Source: Scilla litardierei
Taxonomy: Eukaryota; Streptophyta; Magnoliopsida; Asparagales; Asparagaceae
Length of the DNA stretch: 64,000 bases
Direction: 5' to 3'
Assembly: GCA_030789695.1 (NCBI GenBank)
Contig: CM061142.1
Span: 42,579,375 to 42,643,374 of the forward strand
Shown: piece by piece, positions 1-11,510 of the stretch
Layout: the number at the start of each line of letters is the position of its first letter
How positions within the stretch are numbered: the first letter of the stretch is position 1
The notes under the pieces: generated by a model
Told to the model about the DNA's origin: nothing
Databases searched by the model: none
The model's input: the letters and a program-made list of their open reading frames with translations, nothing else
Made by a program: the position numbers and the translations under genes

Positions 1-385
1 GTAGAACTTATCCTATCTAGTAGCATATTAGAAGTTTGTATCCTACATTTTTACTGTATCCTCCATTGTATGAACTCTTCCATATTTCCCCAGTAATAAA
101 GGGATGTGGTCTCTCTCAGAAAGTACTTCACAACACGTTATCGGCACTCTCTTCCTGAGTAAGAGAGGTCGGACGTTGCGAAAGTCTTGGCGGACAATGG
201 AGGATTGTGCGAACGTTGCCACCTGTACGTTGAAAAACGAGACCTTGTTCGTACATGGACGACAAATAGAAATCAAACATATGTCGTCATCGATGTTGAG
301 GTATACCTAAAAGCCAAGTATATTTTATTATGATCATGATGTCAAGATCAGATCAAATCCAAATAAAAAAATTTAGGAAAAGGCG
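1..385 (+). repeat. Possible LTR end and leader of a copia-type element
   Basis: An AT-rich stretch with an AATAAA-like signal near 95 runs to about position 131 and is followed by ACACGTTATCGGCAC. That string matches the sequence just downstream of the short LTR at 14537-14690 (minus strand), so it probably marks an LTR/leader junction. The rest looks like untranslated leader; no domain was recognised. The window edge cuts the left side, so the LTR start cannot be seen. Its relation to the RT remnant that follows is uncertain. Confidence 0.35.
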
Positions 386-929
386 CAGAGGCCAATGGCC
401 GGTGACTCAGATCGACCCACACCAGACGTAGCAGAAGGTGGGCTCCAAGTCATGGATGGTGTAGTTGGTGGCTCAAGCTCAGTTGGTGGAGATAGCTCGC
501 CTCCAAGGGTCGTTCAGTCGATGGATTCTATCGCAGTATCGAGACCAAGGCTTAAGATAAGAAAACCTGTGAGGTACTCGGAGTTGGTCTTATTTGCCTT
601 TTCCGCAGTACGTATCGATGTTTCCAACTCGTTCGACGAGATGGAGCAATCCGAAGACCAGGAGCGGTGGAGAAGTGCAATGGACGAAGAGATGGAATCA
701 TTGGCAAAGAGCGACACATTGGATCTCGTGGAGCTTCCAAAGGGCAAGAAGGCAATTGGGTGTAAATGAGTCTACACCAAGAAGCCAGGAGTCGAATCAG
801 GAGACGTTCGCTACAAAGCTCGCCTCGTAGCGAAGGTCTTCGCACAGAGAGGGTATAGATTACAATGAAGTATTCTCGCCTGTGGTGAAGCATTGCTCGA
901 TTCGGATCTTGTTGGCATTGGTTACACAG

Positions 930-1081
930 ACTGAGCCATATAGATCTCCTCTTCGAGCTTTTCATGCAAGAATGCCGTCTTGACAACCAACTGCACCAGT
1001 TCGACCTCGAACTGGTGCAGTTGGTTGTCAAGATGGCATTCTTGCATGAAGAGCTCGAAGAGGAGATCTATATGGCTCAGT
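930..1081. repeat. 152-bp near-perfect palindrome inside the copia RT
   Basis: Two 75-bp arms (930-1004 and 1007-1081) separated by a CC dinucleotide are reverse complements with two mismatches. The right arm is genuine RT coding sequence (VQLVVKMAFLHEELEEEIYMAQ); the left arm is its inverted copy and replaces part of the reading frame. This looks like a template-switch or foldback duplication, made either during reverse transcription or by repair. Confidence 0.95.
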
Positions 1082-1115
1082 CCGATGGCTATGTGAGTGA
1101 TGACGGTCGTGCATG

Positions 1116-1996
1116 TAGGGCTGTTGACGAACGAGCTTGAATGAGCTTGAATAGGGAGCTTGGTTTTGTTCATGAACAAAATCCATGTTCAAGCTCTGTT
1201 CGTTTCCTAACCGAGCTCTAAAAACCTGTTCAAGCTTGTTTGTTAAGCTTACCGAACGAACATAAGCAAACATAAACGATTCGAGCTTTTTCACGAGTAG
1301 TTCATCGAACATTCTCTTCGTTAACAAGACTTATCGAGCTTGTTCAGGAACATGTTCAAGAACATACAATCAATCTTGTTCATGAATAGATTTTCAAACA
1401 AACAAACGAACGTCAATTTTTTAATCAGAAATAATAATATTTAACCATAATTGGCAATGTTTAAATCAATTAAATAAAAGGATTAAATATTTGCACGACA
1501 AAACAAACAAATCCAGCATAATAGCTCCATATATCCCATTACACGCATGATGATAGTAACTTTTCTCAAACATTTTCTTTTTTTGTTTCTTCTTAATAAT
1601 AATAATTATTATATACATATAGAATATATATATTATAATATATATATAATATAAAATATAATATAAGGTAAACGAACATTCGAGCTCTTAGTAAACGAGA
1701 TCTAAATGAACACTTAATGAGCTTGTTCACGAATACTTAACGAGCTTGTTCATAAATATCACTTAACTAACTTGTTCATGAACACCACTTAACGAGCTTG
1801 TTCACGAACATTTAACGAGCTTGTTCATAAACATAAATGGACGAACACAGTTATGTTTAAGCTCTGTTCATTAACTAACCGAGCTCTAAAAATATGTTCA
1901 AGCTTGTTCATTAAGCTTCCCGAACGAACGTAAACGAACATGTACCGAGCTTGTTCACGAGTAGTTCGTCGAATGTTCTGTTCATCAACAGCCCTA
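1116..1996. mobile_element. Non-autonomous hAT element, copy 1 (881 bp)
   Basis: The termini are TAGGGCTGTTGAC and its inverted partner GTCATCAACAGCCCTA-like at the right end, giving terminal inverted repeats of about 12 bp with one interruption. The element is flanked by the 8-bp duplication CGTGCATG (1108-1115 and 1997-2004), the signature of the hAT superfamily. The interior has no coding sequence and is full of variants of GAGCTTGTTCA(C/T)GAACA in both orientations, as expected for subterminal transposase-binding repeats, around an AT-rich core. A relative lies at 57439-58175. Confidence 0.87.
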
Positions 1997-3357
1997 CGTG
2001 CATGTCGACTGAAAAAGTCACTCTACGGGTTGAAGCAATCACCACGGCATTGGTATATGCTTTTTGAACGCTTTATGACGGATGATCAAGGGTATGTTTG
2101 CAGTCCCTATGATCATTGCGTGTTTAATCGGAAGTTAGTTGACGTGTCCTTTATCTATATTCTGATTTATGTCGATGATATGTTCATAGCTTCATCGAAT
2201 AAAGGGGAGATTCGAAGATTGAAGTCTCAATTGAGTTCTGCATTTGAGATGAAGGATCTGGGCGAGGCACGGATGATTCTTGGGATGGAGATCACGCGAG
2301 ATCGAAGTGGAGGTACAGTTCATCTTTTACAAAGTCGCTATTTGAAGTCTGTTATACAGAGATTTGGCTGTGAGAAGATGAACACCGTAGTTACTTTGCT
2401 AGCACCTCACCTCAAGCTCAGTGTCGAGCAGTGTCCGAAGAACGAAGAGGAGAAGAAGCTCATGACGAGCATACCGTATGCCAATGCAGTAGGAGCCTTG
2501 ATGTACGCTATGGTATGTACTCGACTGGATCTATCACATGTAGTCAGTATGGTGAGTAGATACATGCAAAACCCCAGAAGAGAGCACTGACGAGCAGTGC
2601 AATGGATCCTGTGTTACATCAATGGTACAGTCGACGTCGGACTGACATACAGTCGAAGTGTTCATGGTCTGCACACTATCAGGTATGTTGACTCCGACTA
2701 TGCAGGCCACTTGGATGGGAGGCGATCGATGACAGGCTACGTCTTCACCCTGTCTGGCGCTCCAATATGTTGGCGGAGTATCCTTCAGTCTACGGTAGCC
2801 CTGTCTACTACGGAGGCAGAGTATATGGCATTGACTAAAGTGGTGAAGGAGACGATATGACTGATGGGTTGATAGATGATCTAGGAGTCTACCAAGAAAG
2901 GTACGATATCCATTGTGATAGCCAGAGTGCAGTGTACTTGGCTAATAATCAGATCTTCCATGCCCGTACGAAGCATATCGACGTTCGATTCCACTTGTCA
3001 GGGACTAAGTGGGAGAAGAAGACGACGACATCAACTTGTTGAAGATCGGAACAAATGACAACCCAGTAGACATGTTGACGAAGGTTGTATCGGGAGTCAA
3101 GTCCAAGCATTGTTTGTACTTGCTCAATGTGGTTCCTCAAAGAAGTTAAGGTCGGCCCCAGGAAGGGGCAGTGAGGCTTGGTGGAGTCATTTGAGACTCG
3201 AGAGAGTCATCCAGTCTCAGAAGGAGATAGTCGTAGCTTTGGCGAAGCATTTGGTCATTTGGGACATTTGGTTCTTTGGAACAAATAAGGGAGAACACCA
3301 TTCGATGCTCAACCAAGGTCAGTGAGGGTCGTCTGTTGGACAGAGGCTCGAATCTCG

Positions 3358-4216
3358 CCAAGGTGGAGATTTGTGGAGAAGTTGGCTCGATTCGACGCAG
3401 GAGAGGCAGTTGTATGTCAGACGAGTTATCTTGTGCAGAGGTAACTCGACTGCGTCTGGATTCGATCTATCTGACTCTGCACAAGTCAGATACGAGGATG
3501 CTTGGCATGTAGCTTCATCAGCGCAGTTGGGTCGATCGGTCGTCGGTTCGAGTCTGAAGGACGATTGCTTGGCATTAGGACGTTCGTTCGACCGGATCGC
3601 GGTTAGAGTCCGTGTTCGGTCAATCGGTCGTATGGAGGCTCGGAGGAAGACAGCTCGTACTCAAGGCTCGGCACTAAGGTCGCTCGACACAGAAGAAAGG
3701 TCGATCGGTCGAAAGGAGCCCATTGGGATGCGGCCCACTAGGAAGCGGCGTCTGGCCCACTAGGTTGCGACGGCATTAATTGCGTAGATCGGCGATTGGA
3801 TCGTATCCTGAAAATGTCGGGATCCGTATCCGATAGGAGACCTTAGCCAATGATGACACCTATTATAACATATGGTTATAAATAGGGGGGTTTTAGGTTA
3901 GGGTTTCGTGTGGAACATATTTTGTATCCTTGGTGAGAGCCGCCATTGTTAGATCCAACTTTGTGAGAGATTGTAGCGTGAGCTTTTGGAGAGATCTTGT
4001 GTGCTTCTTTTTCGTTGGACGAAGTGAGAAGATTTGTATCGATCTCCCCTTTCGTAATAAAGTTCACCGGTGTTCCCACGTGGCCGTCCACGGCTTAAAA
4101 GCAATCTTGTTTGTGCTCTATTTGTTCGCTGTTTATCCTTCGTCCTCGATCCCCGCAATCTTGTGTCATTTCGCTGCGCTTGTGTCGGCGCTGCTAGGCC
4201 ACAGCCGCACAACAAT
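3358..4216 (+). repeat. 3' LTR of copia element E, with polypurine tract
   Basis: After the RNase H stop (about 3148) and a short spacer, a polypurine-like AAGGTGGAGATT (3360-3371) precedes TGTGGAGAAG, the proposed LTR start at 3372. The segment has a TATA box (3877-3884), an AATAAA-like signal (about 4055) and a proposed end ...CACAACA at about 4216, giving roughly 845 bp. Four variants of the self-complementary TCGATCGGTCGA lie at 3525-3715. No 5' LTR partner is present, so the right boundary is approximate. Confidence 0.6.
3877..3884 (+). promoter_or_regulatory. TATA box of the copia E LTR
   Basis: TATAAATA lies in a GGTTATAAATAGGGG context, about 500 bp into the LTR and upstream of a G-run leader, as is usual for the U3/R boundary of plant copia elements. 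Confidence 0.55.
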
Positions 4217-5575
4217 CATAGTACAAGAAGTACTTTAGGCTTCTGTGCTTGTCTAACACTGAAAAAATGTTATAATAACCTTGTAACAGTTATATAGTAA
4301 AAGAAATATACGCTTGATGAGGTTCTTGATCAAGGTGAGCAATGTGGCTATAAGAAATGCTAATTTCTCCCTTTTGAAATATAAAGAGATTAATGTAGTT
4401 TTTCTTGTCGGATATGTGCATATACTTTTCTTCCCATCTCCTAAAATAAGTACTAAATATTGGTAGTAAGGTTATTATCTGCATCAACAAAGCATTACTG
4501 CTCATTATTGTTAATAGAAATGGACTACATGAGAAATCATTGCTTATTAGTATAGTGAGGAAATTATAGTCACTGGTAACAAGTTATATGTCAAAAATCA
4601 AAGACTCTTGCGGGAAAATTGATATTATTTTGAGAATACAATTCTTCTAAAATCCAGGTACTACGTGGATGTGCATATATTTTCTGTGGAATGCATATGT
4701 CTAAATGCTTCTTATATGTCAGTGTATCTTATGTGTAAGCGAACAATATCAAAAATGTGTATTCAGTTTTGTACTTCTCCCAATAACTAACTGAACCACA
4801 TTCTTTCTTTCTTTTCGAATAAATTGCATATATACGTGTACCCATCCTGCATGATGGAAATGCCTCTTTTTAGCAAAAAGACGTGACCAACATGACATGT
4901 GCATTACATGTTGATATTATTTATAAGAGTGAGCATGAAGCTGACTGTGATCTATATGTATCACATGTTGGCACTAAAGCCTTGTTTAGACCTAGGAAGT
5001 TATAAGAAAGGGTTTGAGTGACATGGTCATGTTGCTTAATTGAAAAGATTTGTCACTAAAGCCTTGTTTTGACCTAATAGGAAGTTATTACCAAATTCAG
5101 TGATTAACAAGGGTTGGACAAGGATTTGAAGCTGTATCAGATGGATACACGCCACATGTTAGCAATCCAAGAATAATGCATTGTTATAATTTCTATGATT
5201 ATTGACAAGTGACTGAAGCAGCCACCCGTGCACATGCAAATTTCATGTATAAGTCTCATGCATGTCCTGGTAGATTGTTGAAATTTGGTTTAATTGTGAA
5301 TGCCAACGGGCTTATCATGAGTTTAGTCTCATCACTAACTCTCATCACCAACTGGAAAACTATAAAGAAGGATTTTGGCAAATTATAAATAAATAAAAAT
5401 TATTACAGCCATCATAACGCCGTTGGTAGTTACTATATCTCCTTGCTGTAAAATTTTTGCAGCGGTCCCCACTGCCTTGAATCCAAACTGTTGAAGTTGA
5501 CGTGGATAAATCCAGACTGTTCTTGTACTAACCTATTTGTCCTCATCAGCTACTGTCCGTGGAGGGACACCCGGG
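4217..5575. other. No gene recognised
   Basis: AT-rich DNA without a supported reading frame. Two copies of a short motif, CACTAAAGCCTTGTTTAGACC and a close variant, occur at about 4970 and 5055 and may be the ends of a small decayed element. Nothing else could be supported. Confidence 0.5.
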
Positions 5576-5823
5576 TTTGTATAATAGATAGATAATTTAA
5601 AGTTCTTTAATTCATTGCATGTCGATAAAGTTTCTTAATAATAGCAGTATAATGATCTTCTCGCACTCAAAAAGACATTTTTGTTCTTTGTTTCTGCTTG
5701 AACAAAAGTTTTGTTTACGTTCATTACTTACATTTCATTTAGAATAAGTTAAACTAACAAGGTGGTTAGATGCATTCTTTAGTATATTGTCAGCATTTAT
5801 TACCACAACTATCATCCTTAGAG
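5576..5823 (+). repeat. Direct repeat copy 1 (about 250 bp)
   Basis: Starts TTTGTATAATAGATAGATA and ends near CAACTATCATCCTTA. It matches 6850-7093 in the same orientation along its length, at roughly 85 percent by eye. There is no coding potential. The pair brackets about 1 kb that includes the polygalacturonase exon, so it may be a decayed LTR-like or segmental duplication. Confidence 0.75.
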
Positions 5824-6559
5824 GTCGTGATTCCATGTCTCCGGCGTAGACTACAGAATCTTGTCTTCTGATTTAGGGAGCGGGTGGACATGCATCTCGT
5901 CCTAAGTTTGATTGTTATGTAAAGAAGGTAGCTCTTTTATTCTCTCAATTTAACCAGTTGTATCTATCCCTTGGATTTCAGTTGATATCCACATGTCAAG
6001 CAGCTTGTTAATGGCAATTCTTGTAATATGTGTCCCATTGCTGTGCATGGCTTGTCGATCAGTGATCCCTAAGAGGAACTCTCCTGAGTCCCCTCCTCTA
6101 GTTTGAAGTGCTATGATTATCCTATTGAATTCTTTCATTTAGATTTGCAAGTTAGGCTAGATTGCTCATGGTTTGTTATTCATATTTAACTACGCCCGAC
6201 TCTTCTTCCCAAAAAAAGTGGAAAAAAAGGGACAAAGGTCTTTCTAATTATAATCTTTCATTTCGAGAAGATTAAGCACATACATTTGCAGGCCAAAATG
6301 GCAATCTGAAATATGTATATTTCAAAAACTGATCAGCATAAATTCTAATGGGAAATCCTAAAACTTACATTTCATGTGGTATGCCTATGAACTTCATCTT
6401 CTTTGTTTATCACATCATGGTACATTGCAGCATAGATGAGCCATGAATGGAAGACATATGTCACATACGAATCAGAAACAAGTGACTAGGGGGGCGATAA
6501 CGCGAAATTTGGTATCATTCACATACCTACAAAATGATACTGCTCTTTGATTTCAAAAA

Positions 6560-6695
6560 AATGAGCATTATATTTTCCAATTTGATACCAGTGCATGGAT
6601 GCCCATGGCTGCAATCTAATTGTATGGCAACGGGTGCTGCTGATGTCCCTTGTACGCTGCTGAACTCCACATTACTGATCCGGATCCCAGATACC
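6560..6695 (-). pseudogene. Polygalacturonase (GH28) exon fragment
   Basis: On the minus strand, a GTGCAG acceptor (just above 6695) opens an exon reading VSGIRISNVEFSSVQGTSA, then VAIQLDCS and HPCTGIKLENI. These match the right-handed beta-helix part of plant polygalacturonases, where ISNV, GTSA, LDCS and PC.GI.LENI are typical. Such enzymes hydrolyse homogalacturonan in the cell wall. The catalytic NTD/DD/GHG exons and the final Cys-rich exon were not found nearby, so this is an orphan exon. The downstream edge is approximate. It could be part of a gene broken by insertions or a fragment carried by a transposon. Confidence 0.7.
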
Positions 6696-6849
6696 TGCAC
6701 AAGAACACAAAGCTTGTAAGCATAAAATATAAACCCGACTCTAATCATTAATTAATTAGGTTCAAAGGAGATAAGCACCACCTACATCTATTCTTCACAT
6801 TAATCGAAATCTACCTAATGCTATTATTTTCTTTTGCATGCATGCGCTT

Positions 6850-7093
6850 TTGTATAATAGATATATATATTAAAGTTCCGTAATTCATGGCATGTCAATA
6901 GAGTTTCTTAAGAATAGTAGCATAATGATCTTCTCCCAGTCATATAGACATTTTTGTTCTTTGTTTTCGCTTGAACAAAAGTTTTGGTTATGTTCATTAC
7001 TTACATTTCATTTAGAATAAGTTAAACTAACAAGGTGCTTAAGCCTCGTTTAGTATATTGTCAGCATATATTACCACATCCAGCATCCTTATG
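6850..7093 (+). repeat. Direct repeat copy 2 (about 245 bp)
   Basis: Second copy of the repeat at 5576-5823. It shares the blocks GATCTTCTC, GACATTTTTGTTCTTTG, CTTGAACAAAAGTTTTG and GTTAAACTAACAAGGTG, and ends near CATCCAGCATCCTTATGG. Confidence 0.75.
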
Positions 7094-7568
7094 GCCCTGT
7101 TTTCACTGATTTTTCCATGCAACGGACTGCAATTTTGAATTGAAGTAGGACTGAGCATTGCTGACCAATCTATACTTAAAAAGGAAGCCCTGGGATGTGT
7201 AAATGGTTGGCCCTCAGAACTGCTGGATGTCAAACAAAAGAATACGGGTGCCATGCACCCGATGGCGCCAATTCTTGTGCAAGGCCGATGATGATGCAGA
7301 TGAGTTAAGTTGTAGACTCAGAGGATACCGATTGTGGACTCCAACATTGGCATCATAAACGAGTCTATTGGTGCATTCATTCTCATGTATTCCCCCTACT
7401 TCTCTGTATTCTTACATCGACCACAACTCCTTGGGATGTAAATATTAGTATCCCTTGGTGGTTTGGAAATATGGACTCTCTGTTGATGTCTAATGGATTG
7501 TATCTTTCTTGAGTCGCCTTTTATCACCCTCTGGAGTTTTTGGCCCAAGTCTGAAGGGCCGTGGTTAT
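7094..7568. other. No gene recognised
   Basis: No supported reading frame. The last few bases, GGCCGTGGTTATGTC (7557-7571), align with the exon 1/intron 1 border of gene X in IR2, so gene X homology begins at the edge of IR1. Confidence 0.45.
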
Positions 7569-8275
7569 GTCTAAACCTCAGATCCTCCATTTTTCCACAT
7601 TGTCTATGATTTTTATTGATTTCTATTGTTTTTTATTTTTTTTGTTTGAAGGAAACATGATAAGAATCATGGACATGGACGTGGAAATTGGGGCCGGATC
7701 GATGACTTCGGATCCGATGGTGAGAATTTGGATCAGATTGTTATTGTTGATTGGTTTGTGCTCAGAATTATTATATTAGACTTATTTGTCACTAAGAGAG
7801 ATCAAATGTTCATATACCAAATTCAATATCAGCCTCCATCAATAGAATTTGCTTTTATTTATTTGCTTTCATTTTCAGTGAAGATCAAATCACATGCAAT
7901 TAAAAGGTCATAAAGCTGTAATGCTATCAATTTCGTTAAAAATCTGATCTTTTAACTTTCTGTGGTGAATGGTACTTATTTTCCATAAATATATGATAAT
8001 TGCATTTTTCTTGTTGTATCACAATTGTCAATATTGCTATTGTTGAGAACTAAGAGGAGCTAACATTTGATGACCACAATCCAAGAACACGAGCAACAGA
8101 TGAAAATACGTACATGTACACAAACTTCCTCCATAACCTCAGAGCCCTGATGATCACTTGCATGAAATGGCTTCACCATATCAATGACTACCTTCTGTTT
8201 GCTTGCTTGCTTACTATTATTATTTTTGTGATTGCCCCAATCTTGTTCTATAATAAGCATGTACGTGCACGCACA
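7569..8275 (+). repeat. IR1 left arm (gene X intron/exon 2, foldback)
   Basis: This segment is the imperfect reverse complement (roughly 80-85 percent by eye) of 8820-9498. Matching landmarks include the exon 2 region, GAATGGTACTTATTTT, TTGAGAACTAAGAGGAGCTAAC and the region around ATAATAAGCATGTACGTGC. The loop between the arms is about 545 bp. In the left arm gene X runs toward the centre, so the copies are tail-to-tail. Confidence 0.85.
7652..7719 (+). pseudogene. Gene X exon 2, IR1 left copy
   Basis: A 68-nt exon candidate bounded by TTTGAAG| and |GTGAGAA. In the frame that follows the IR2 exon 1 border it encodes a short His/Lys-rich peptide (KHDKKHGH-like), then WGGMDDFGSD, better preserved in the right-arm copy. 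An exon of identical length with the same flanks lies at 61671-61738. The parent protein was not recognised. Confidence 0.5.
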
Positions 8276-8819
8276 TACAAAAGTAGCTGTGCACAGACAA
8301 AACGGATGACTTTACATATGGCATTGACAACAAAAAACAAGAAGCTGGACTCTGATAGAGTTATCAGTTTTTCGTAGCAACGGTTGTGTTTTATGAACAA
8401 GAGAGCCGATATGGATTATCTCTTTTTTCTATTATAGCTGTGAGGTGAATTGTTCTCGGCATCATTGCACCGTTTAGACTTGTGTATTGATGGGATGTCA
8501 TACTAATTGATTCATGCAACTATCTTGCTTGCATGGAATGAGGAACAAGGGCATGGGAAGAAAGATTGCTGAAAACGTTTGAGGGCCTGATACTATTTTC
8601 AGTCCTAGACGATGTGCAGCATCGTTTTTGAAACTGTGCAACTGTTTTGAAATCTATCTGGGAGGGGTTTTATCGGTTTTGGGTTGTGGTGTGATGTTTT
8701 GTTCGTTTTCCACTATCTTTCATTTTTCCATCTGGAAAACTACAATGTAAATATTAAACCGTCATATGAAAGACTACAATGCAAATACTAAAACTATATC
8801 GAATAGCGAGTGTCAACTT

Positions 8820-9498
8820 TGTGTGCGCGCGCACATACATGCTTATTATAGAAGAAGATTTGGGGACAATCTCAAAAATAATAATTGTAAGCAAACAGAA
8901 GGTAACCATCGATATGGGTGCAGCCATTTCACGCAAGTGGTCATTAGGGCTCTGCGGTTGTGGATGTAGTTTGGGTACATGTAAGTTTTTTCATCCATTG
9001 CTCGTGTTCTTGGATTGTGGTCATGAAATGTTAGCTCCTCTTAGTTCTCAACAGCAACAGTATTGACAATTGTGCTACTACAAGGAAAATGCAATTATCT
9101 TGTATTTATGTAAAATAAGTACCATTCATCACAGAATGTTATAAGATCTAGATTTTTAGCTAATTTAATGATTGTTAACTGCATGCGACTTGATCTTCAA
9201 TGAAAACGAAAGAAAATTCTATTGATCGAGGCAGATGTTGAATTCGATATATGAACATTTGATTTCTTTCAGTGAGAAAAGAGTCTAATATAATAATTTT
9301 GAGCCCAAACCCAGCAACAATATCAATTTGATCCAAATTCTCACCGTCGGATCCGAAGTCATCCATACCGCCCCATTTGTCACGTTCATGTCCATGCTTC
9401 TTATCATGTTTCCATCAAACAACAAAAATAACAATCAATAGAAATCAATAAAAACCATAGATACAATGTGGAAAAATGGAGGATCTGAGGTCTAAAGG
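8820..9498 (-). repeat. IR1 right arm
   Basis: Inverted partner of 7569-8275. It starts with GCGCGCACATACATGC and ends with GGAGGATCTGAGGTCTAAA. Transcription across the locus from either side would give a hairpin RNA with arms of roughly 700 nt. Confidence 0.85.
9345..9412 (-). pseudogene. Gene X exon 2, IR1 right copy
   Basis: Minus-strand 68-nt counterpart of 7652-7719. The donor |GTGAGAA is kept, but the acceptor AG is TG (GATG|GAAAC). It encodes KHDKKHGHERDKWGGMDDFG after the shared phase. No catalytic or domain motif was recognised. Confidence 0.5.
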
Positions 9499-10790
9499 GG
9501 TTTGAATAATTTTCAAAGCTCAATGTCACTTATAAATGATCAAGTAACGCTTTAGGTGGTTATAAAAATTTAGCTTCTGTGTGTTTATGAGTATGTGCGC
9601 ATGCGTGTATGCATGTAAGTACGTGTATATTATGTGTGTGTTGAATATGTGCATAGGCTAATCAATGTGAAAATCCCAAGTTGACTTGATCAAAAATCCC
9701 CATTCACACTATTTTTTCCGATAACAGGTGTATGTTGATCTTCATATTTTAAAACCTCAAAACACCAAACATTTAGCGAACGTAAGAGATTTTGCTCCTT
9801 CATCGAATGCATGAAAGAAGTTATATTATCATAAAATTCTTAAATTTCTAACTATCCTATGAACGAGCAAATTGTCCAGGGTTCTTTTTTTTTACATGTT
9901 GGGATTTTAGCAAGTGTAGATCATCATGTGAAACTTCAATCATTAAAAATGATCACGGAAGTGTAAAACATTAGCTTAAGTCTAGCCACTTTGCTCGAGG
10001 GACAAACTAGCTTTCTTTACACACACATAGAGATTAGATTATTCAACACCTTAATTATTTGTAGTTTTACATATATCAACTTTACATATATCACATCGAA
10101 CTAGTCTTTGATGTTCTGCATTTACTTACCGACATATTTTGCACTCAGAATATACTTTTTCCGTATTTATATTATTCCACTAATAGATTTCTTTGAAGTC
10201 TGTACGTCTTTGTTCCTCCAGGGTGCATGCAGTATATAGAATTGTGCCCTTTTGAGAATCCCTTTAAATTCAGGAATTTAGGAACTCACTTAATTTTCAA
10301 TTCTTAGAGATCCATCATCGCTATGAATTGCATATCTTGGTCAAGTTCATGCTTCCACCTGTTCTTTTATATTCTGCAGTTAGGGATCATCATTCTGATG
10401 TGATGTAATCTCGTAGACCTATAAGAGTTGCATCATGATGCGATGCATTTTGGATTTAGGTCAGCTGGGGCATTTTTGGAGTTTTCATATCTTAAGGGAT
10501 TTTTTTCATAAAATCTGCAATTTCTGTATTTTTTTCTAATTTAGAGCTAGGGCCAGCTAGGAGAAGGGGAGGTTTGATTATTTTGTGAAAAGTATTGCTC
10601 TAGGTGTCCACGAACCGTAGTCAGAAGATCTTAAGCTATCATCTTGAATCGAAAGTTATGAGAGAGGCCTCTGGAATTGTGGCCAGATATCCTTTTATTT
10701 CCAGATTTATTCTTATAAAATTCCCTCTTTTTTCCTTGTTCCACTAACAAAAATCCCTTTTATATCTAAAAACCCTAGATTGCATCAAAT
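9499..10790. other. No gene recognised; right end may be an LTR
   Basis: AT-rich and without supported coding sequence. The last few hundred bases (to AAACCCTAGATTGCA near 10785) precede a primer-site-like sequence, so they may be the end of an LTR. Its start could not be placed. Confidence 0.35.
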
Positions 10791-10989
10791 GGGTATCGGA
10801 GCGTGACGATCCCACCCGATTCAAGGAGAAGCACGATGCGTTGGAGGAGAAAATCAAAAGTGAAGGGGTAGCATGGAGGAAGGCGATTAAGGAACTCAAA
10901 TCAGATCTAAACGTAACGAACAATCGATCAATGCAATATCAACAAGTTCTCGAAGCTATCGCTCAAATCACCCAGCAACTAACCCAATA
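10791..10989 (+). pseudogene. Head of an LTR retroelement: primer site and gag-like coiled coil
   Basis: GGGTATCGGAGCG (10791-10803) resembles the tRNA-Met primer site TGGTATCAGAGC used by many gypsy and copia elements. It is followed by an open frame to the TAA at 10987-10989 reading KEKHDALEEKIKSEGVAWRK, then KELKSDL and QQVLEAIAQITQQLTQ. This charged heptad-rich peptide is like the N-terminal coiled coil of plant gag proteins. No capsid or zinc knuckle follows, so this is a truncated or non-autonomous copy. The assignment rests on the primer-site match and context. Confidence 0.4.
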
Positions 10990-11089
10990 AAAATCGATGA
11001 CTTCGAAAGTGAACAAATTTAAGCCAGGAAAAACCATAGATCTGGAGCAAGAGCAAATGATCGCGGCAAAAAACTGGTAGATCTGCGTG

Positions 11090-11510
11090 AGGGGCTCCTC
11101 TCCGACACGGATCTGGTCTTGGATGAGGAAGACGATGAAGAACCAGATGAACGCTCCCCCACAATCTTGTGAAAGGGCGCTGGTGGGCAACGACACCCGA
11201 AGAGGTCGCCAGGAGCCGTGCCACTCCCCAACGACCCGCCACGGCACCGACGAGCTCCTAGAAGGCCGTCAGGGCACCGCCAGCCACCTGGCAGTGCGCC
11301 GGGGCATTAGCGAGCCCTGGCGACTTGCCAGGGCCTCGTCGACCCCCTTGTGGGCTGTGAGGGCCTTGCCGAGCCCTGGCGACCTTGCCAAGGCCATTGC
11401 AAGCCCCTGGTGGCCCACCAGGGCACAACACAGCCTTAGCAGCATCGCCAGGGGCCTAATATTCTACAGCAGGGCCGTCAGGCCTATTGTGAGCTTCCCT
11501 TGGCCCTGAG
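11090..11510. repeat. GC-rich block of degenerate short repeats
   Basis: Repeated variants of CCTGGCGACTTGCCAGGGC and GAGCCC(C)TGGTGGCC are often self-complementary. Composition is far more GC-rich than the flanks. Open frames on both strands are by-products of the repeats. It may belong to the element starting at 10791. Confidence 0.55.

Larger units (their letters stand above)
395..3148 (+). pseudogene. Ty1/copia pol remnant: RT to RNase H (element E)
   Basis: This is the 3' half of a copia polyprotein. It begins with the linker and the RT start (WRSAMDEEMESLAKSDT, LVELPKGKKAIGCK), continues with YKARLVA and FSPVVKHCSIRILLALV, then SLYGLKQSPRHWY, the catalytic YVDD (near 2168), and RNase H (VDSDYAG, STTEAEYMA, KHIDVRFH). 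Gag, protease and integrase are absent, so the element is 5'-truncated or continues left of the window. Breaks: an inverted duplication at 930-1081, a hAT insertion at 1116-1996, TGA codons at 2588-2590 and 2858-2860 (both at positions expected to be Trp, hence G-to-A), and a frameshift near 2997. The flanks of the hAT insertion remain in register. Copia assignment is secure; the lineage (Tork-like) is a guess. Confidence 0.88.
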
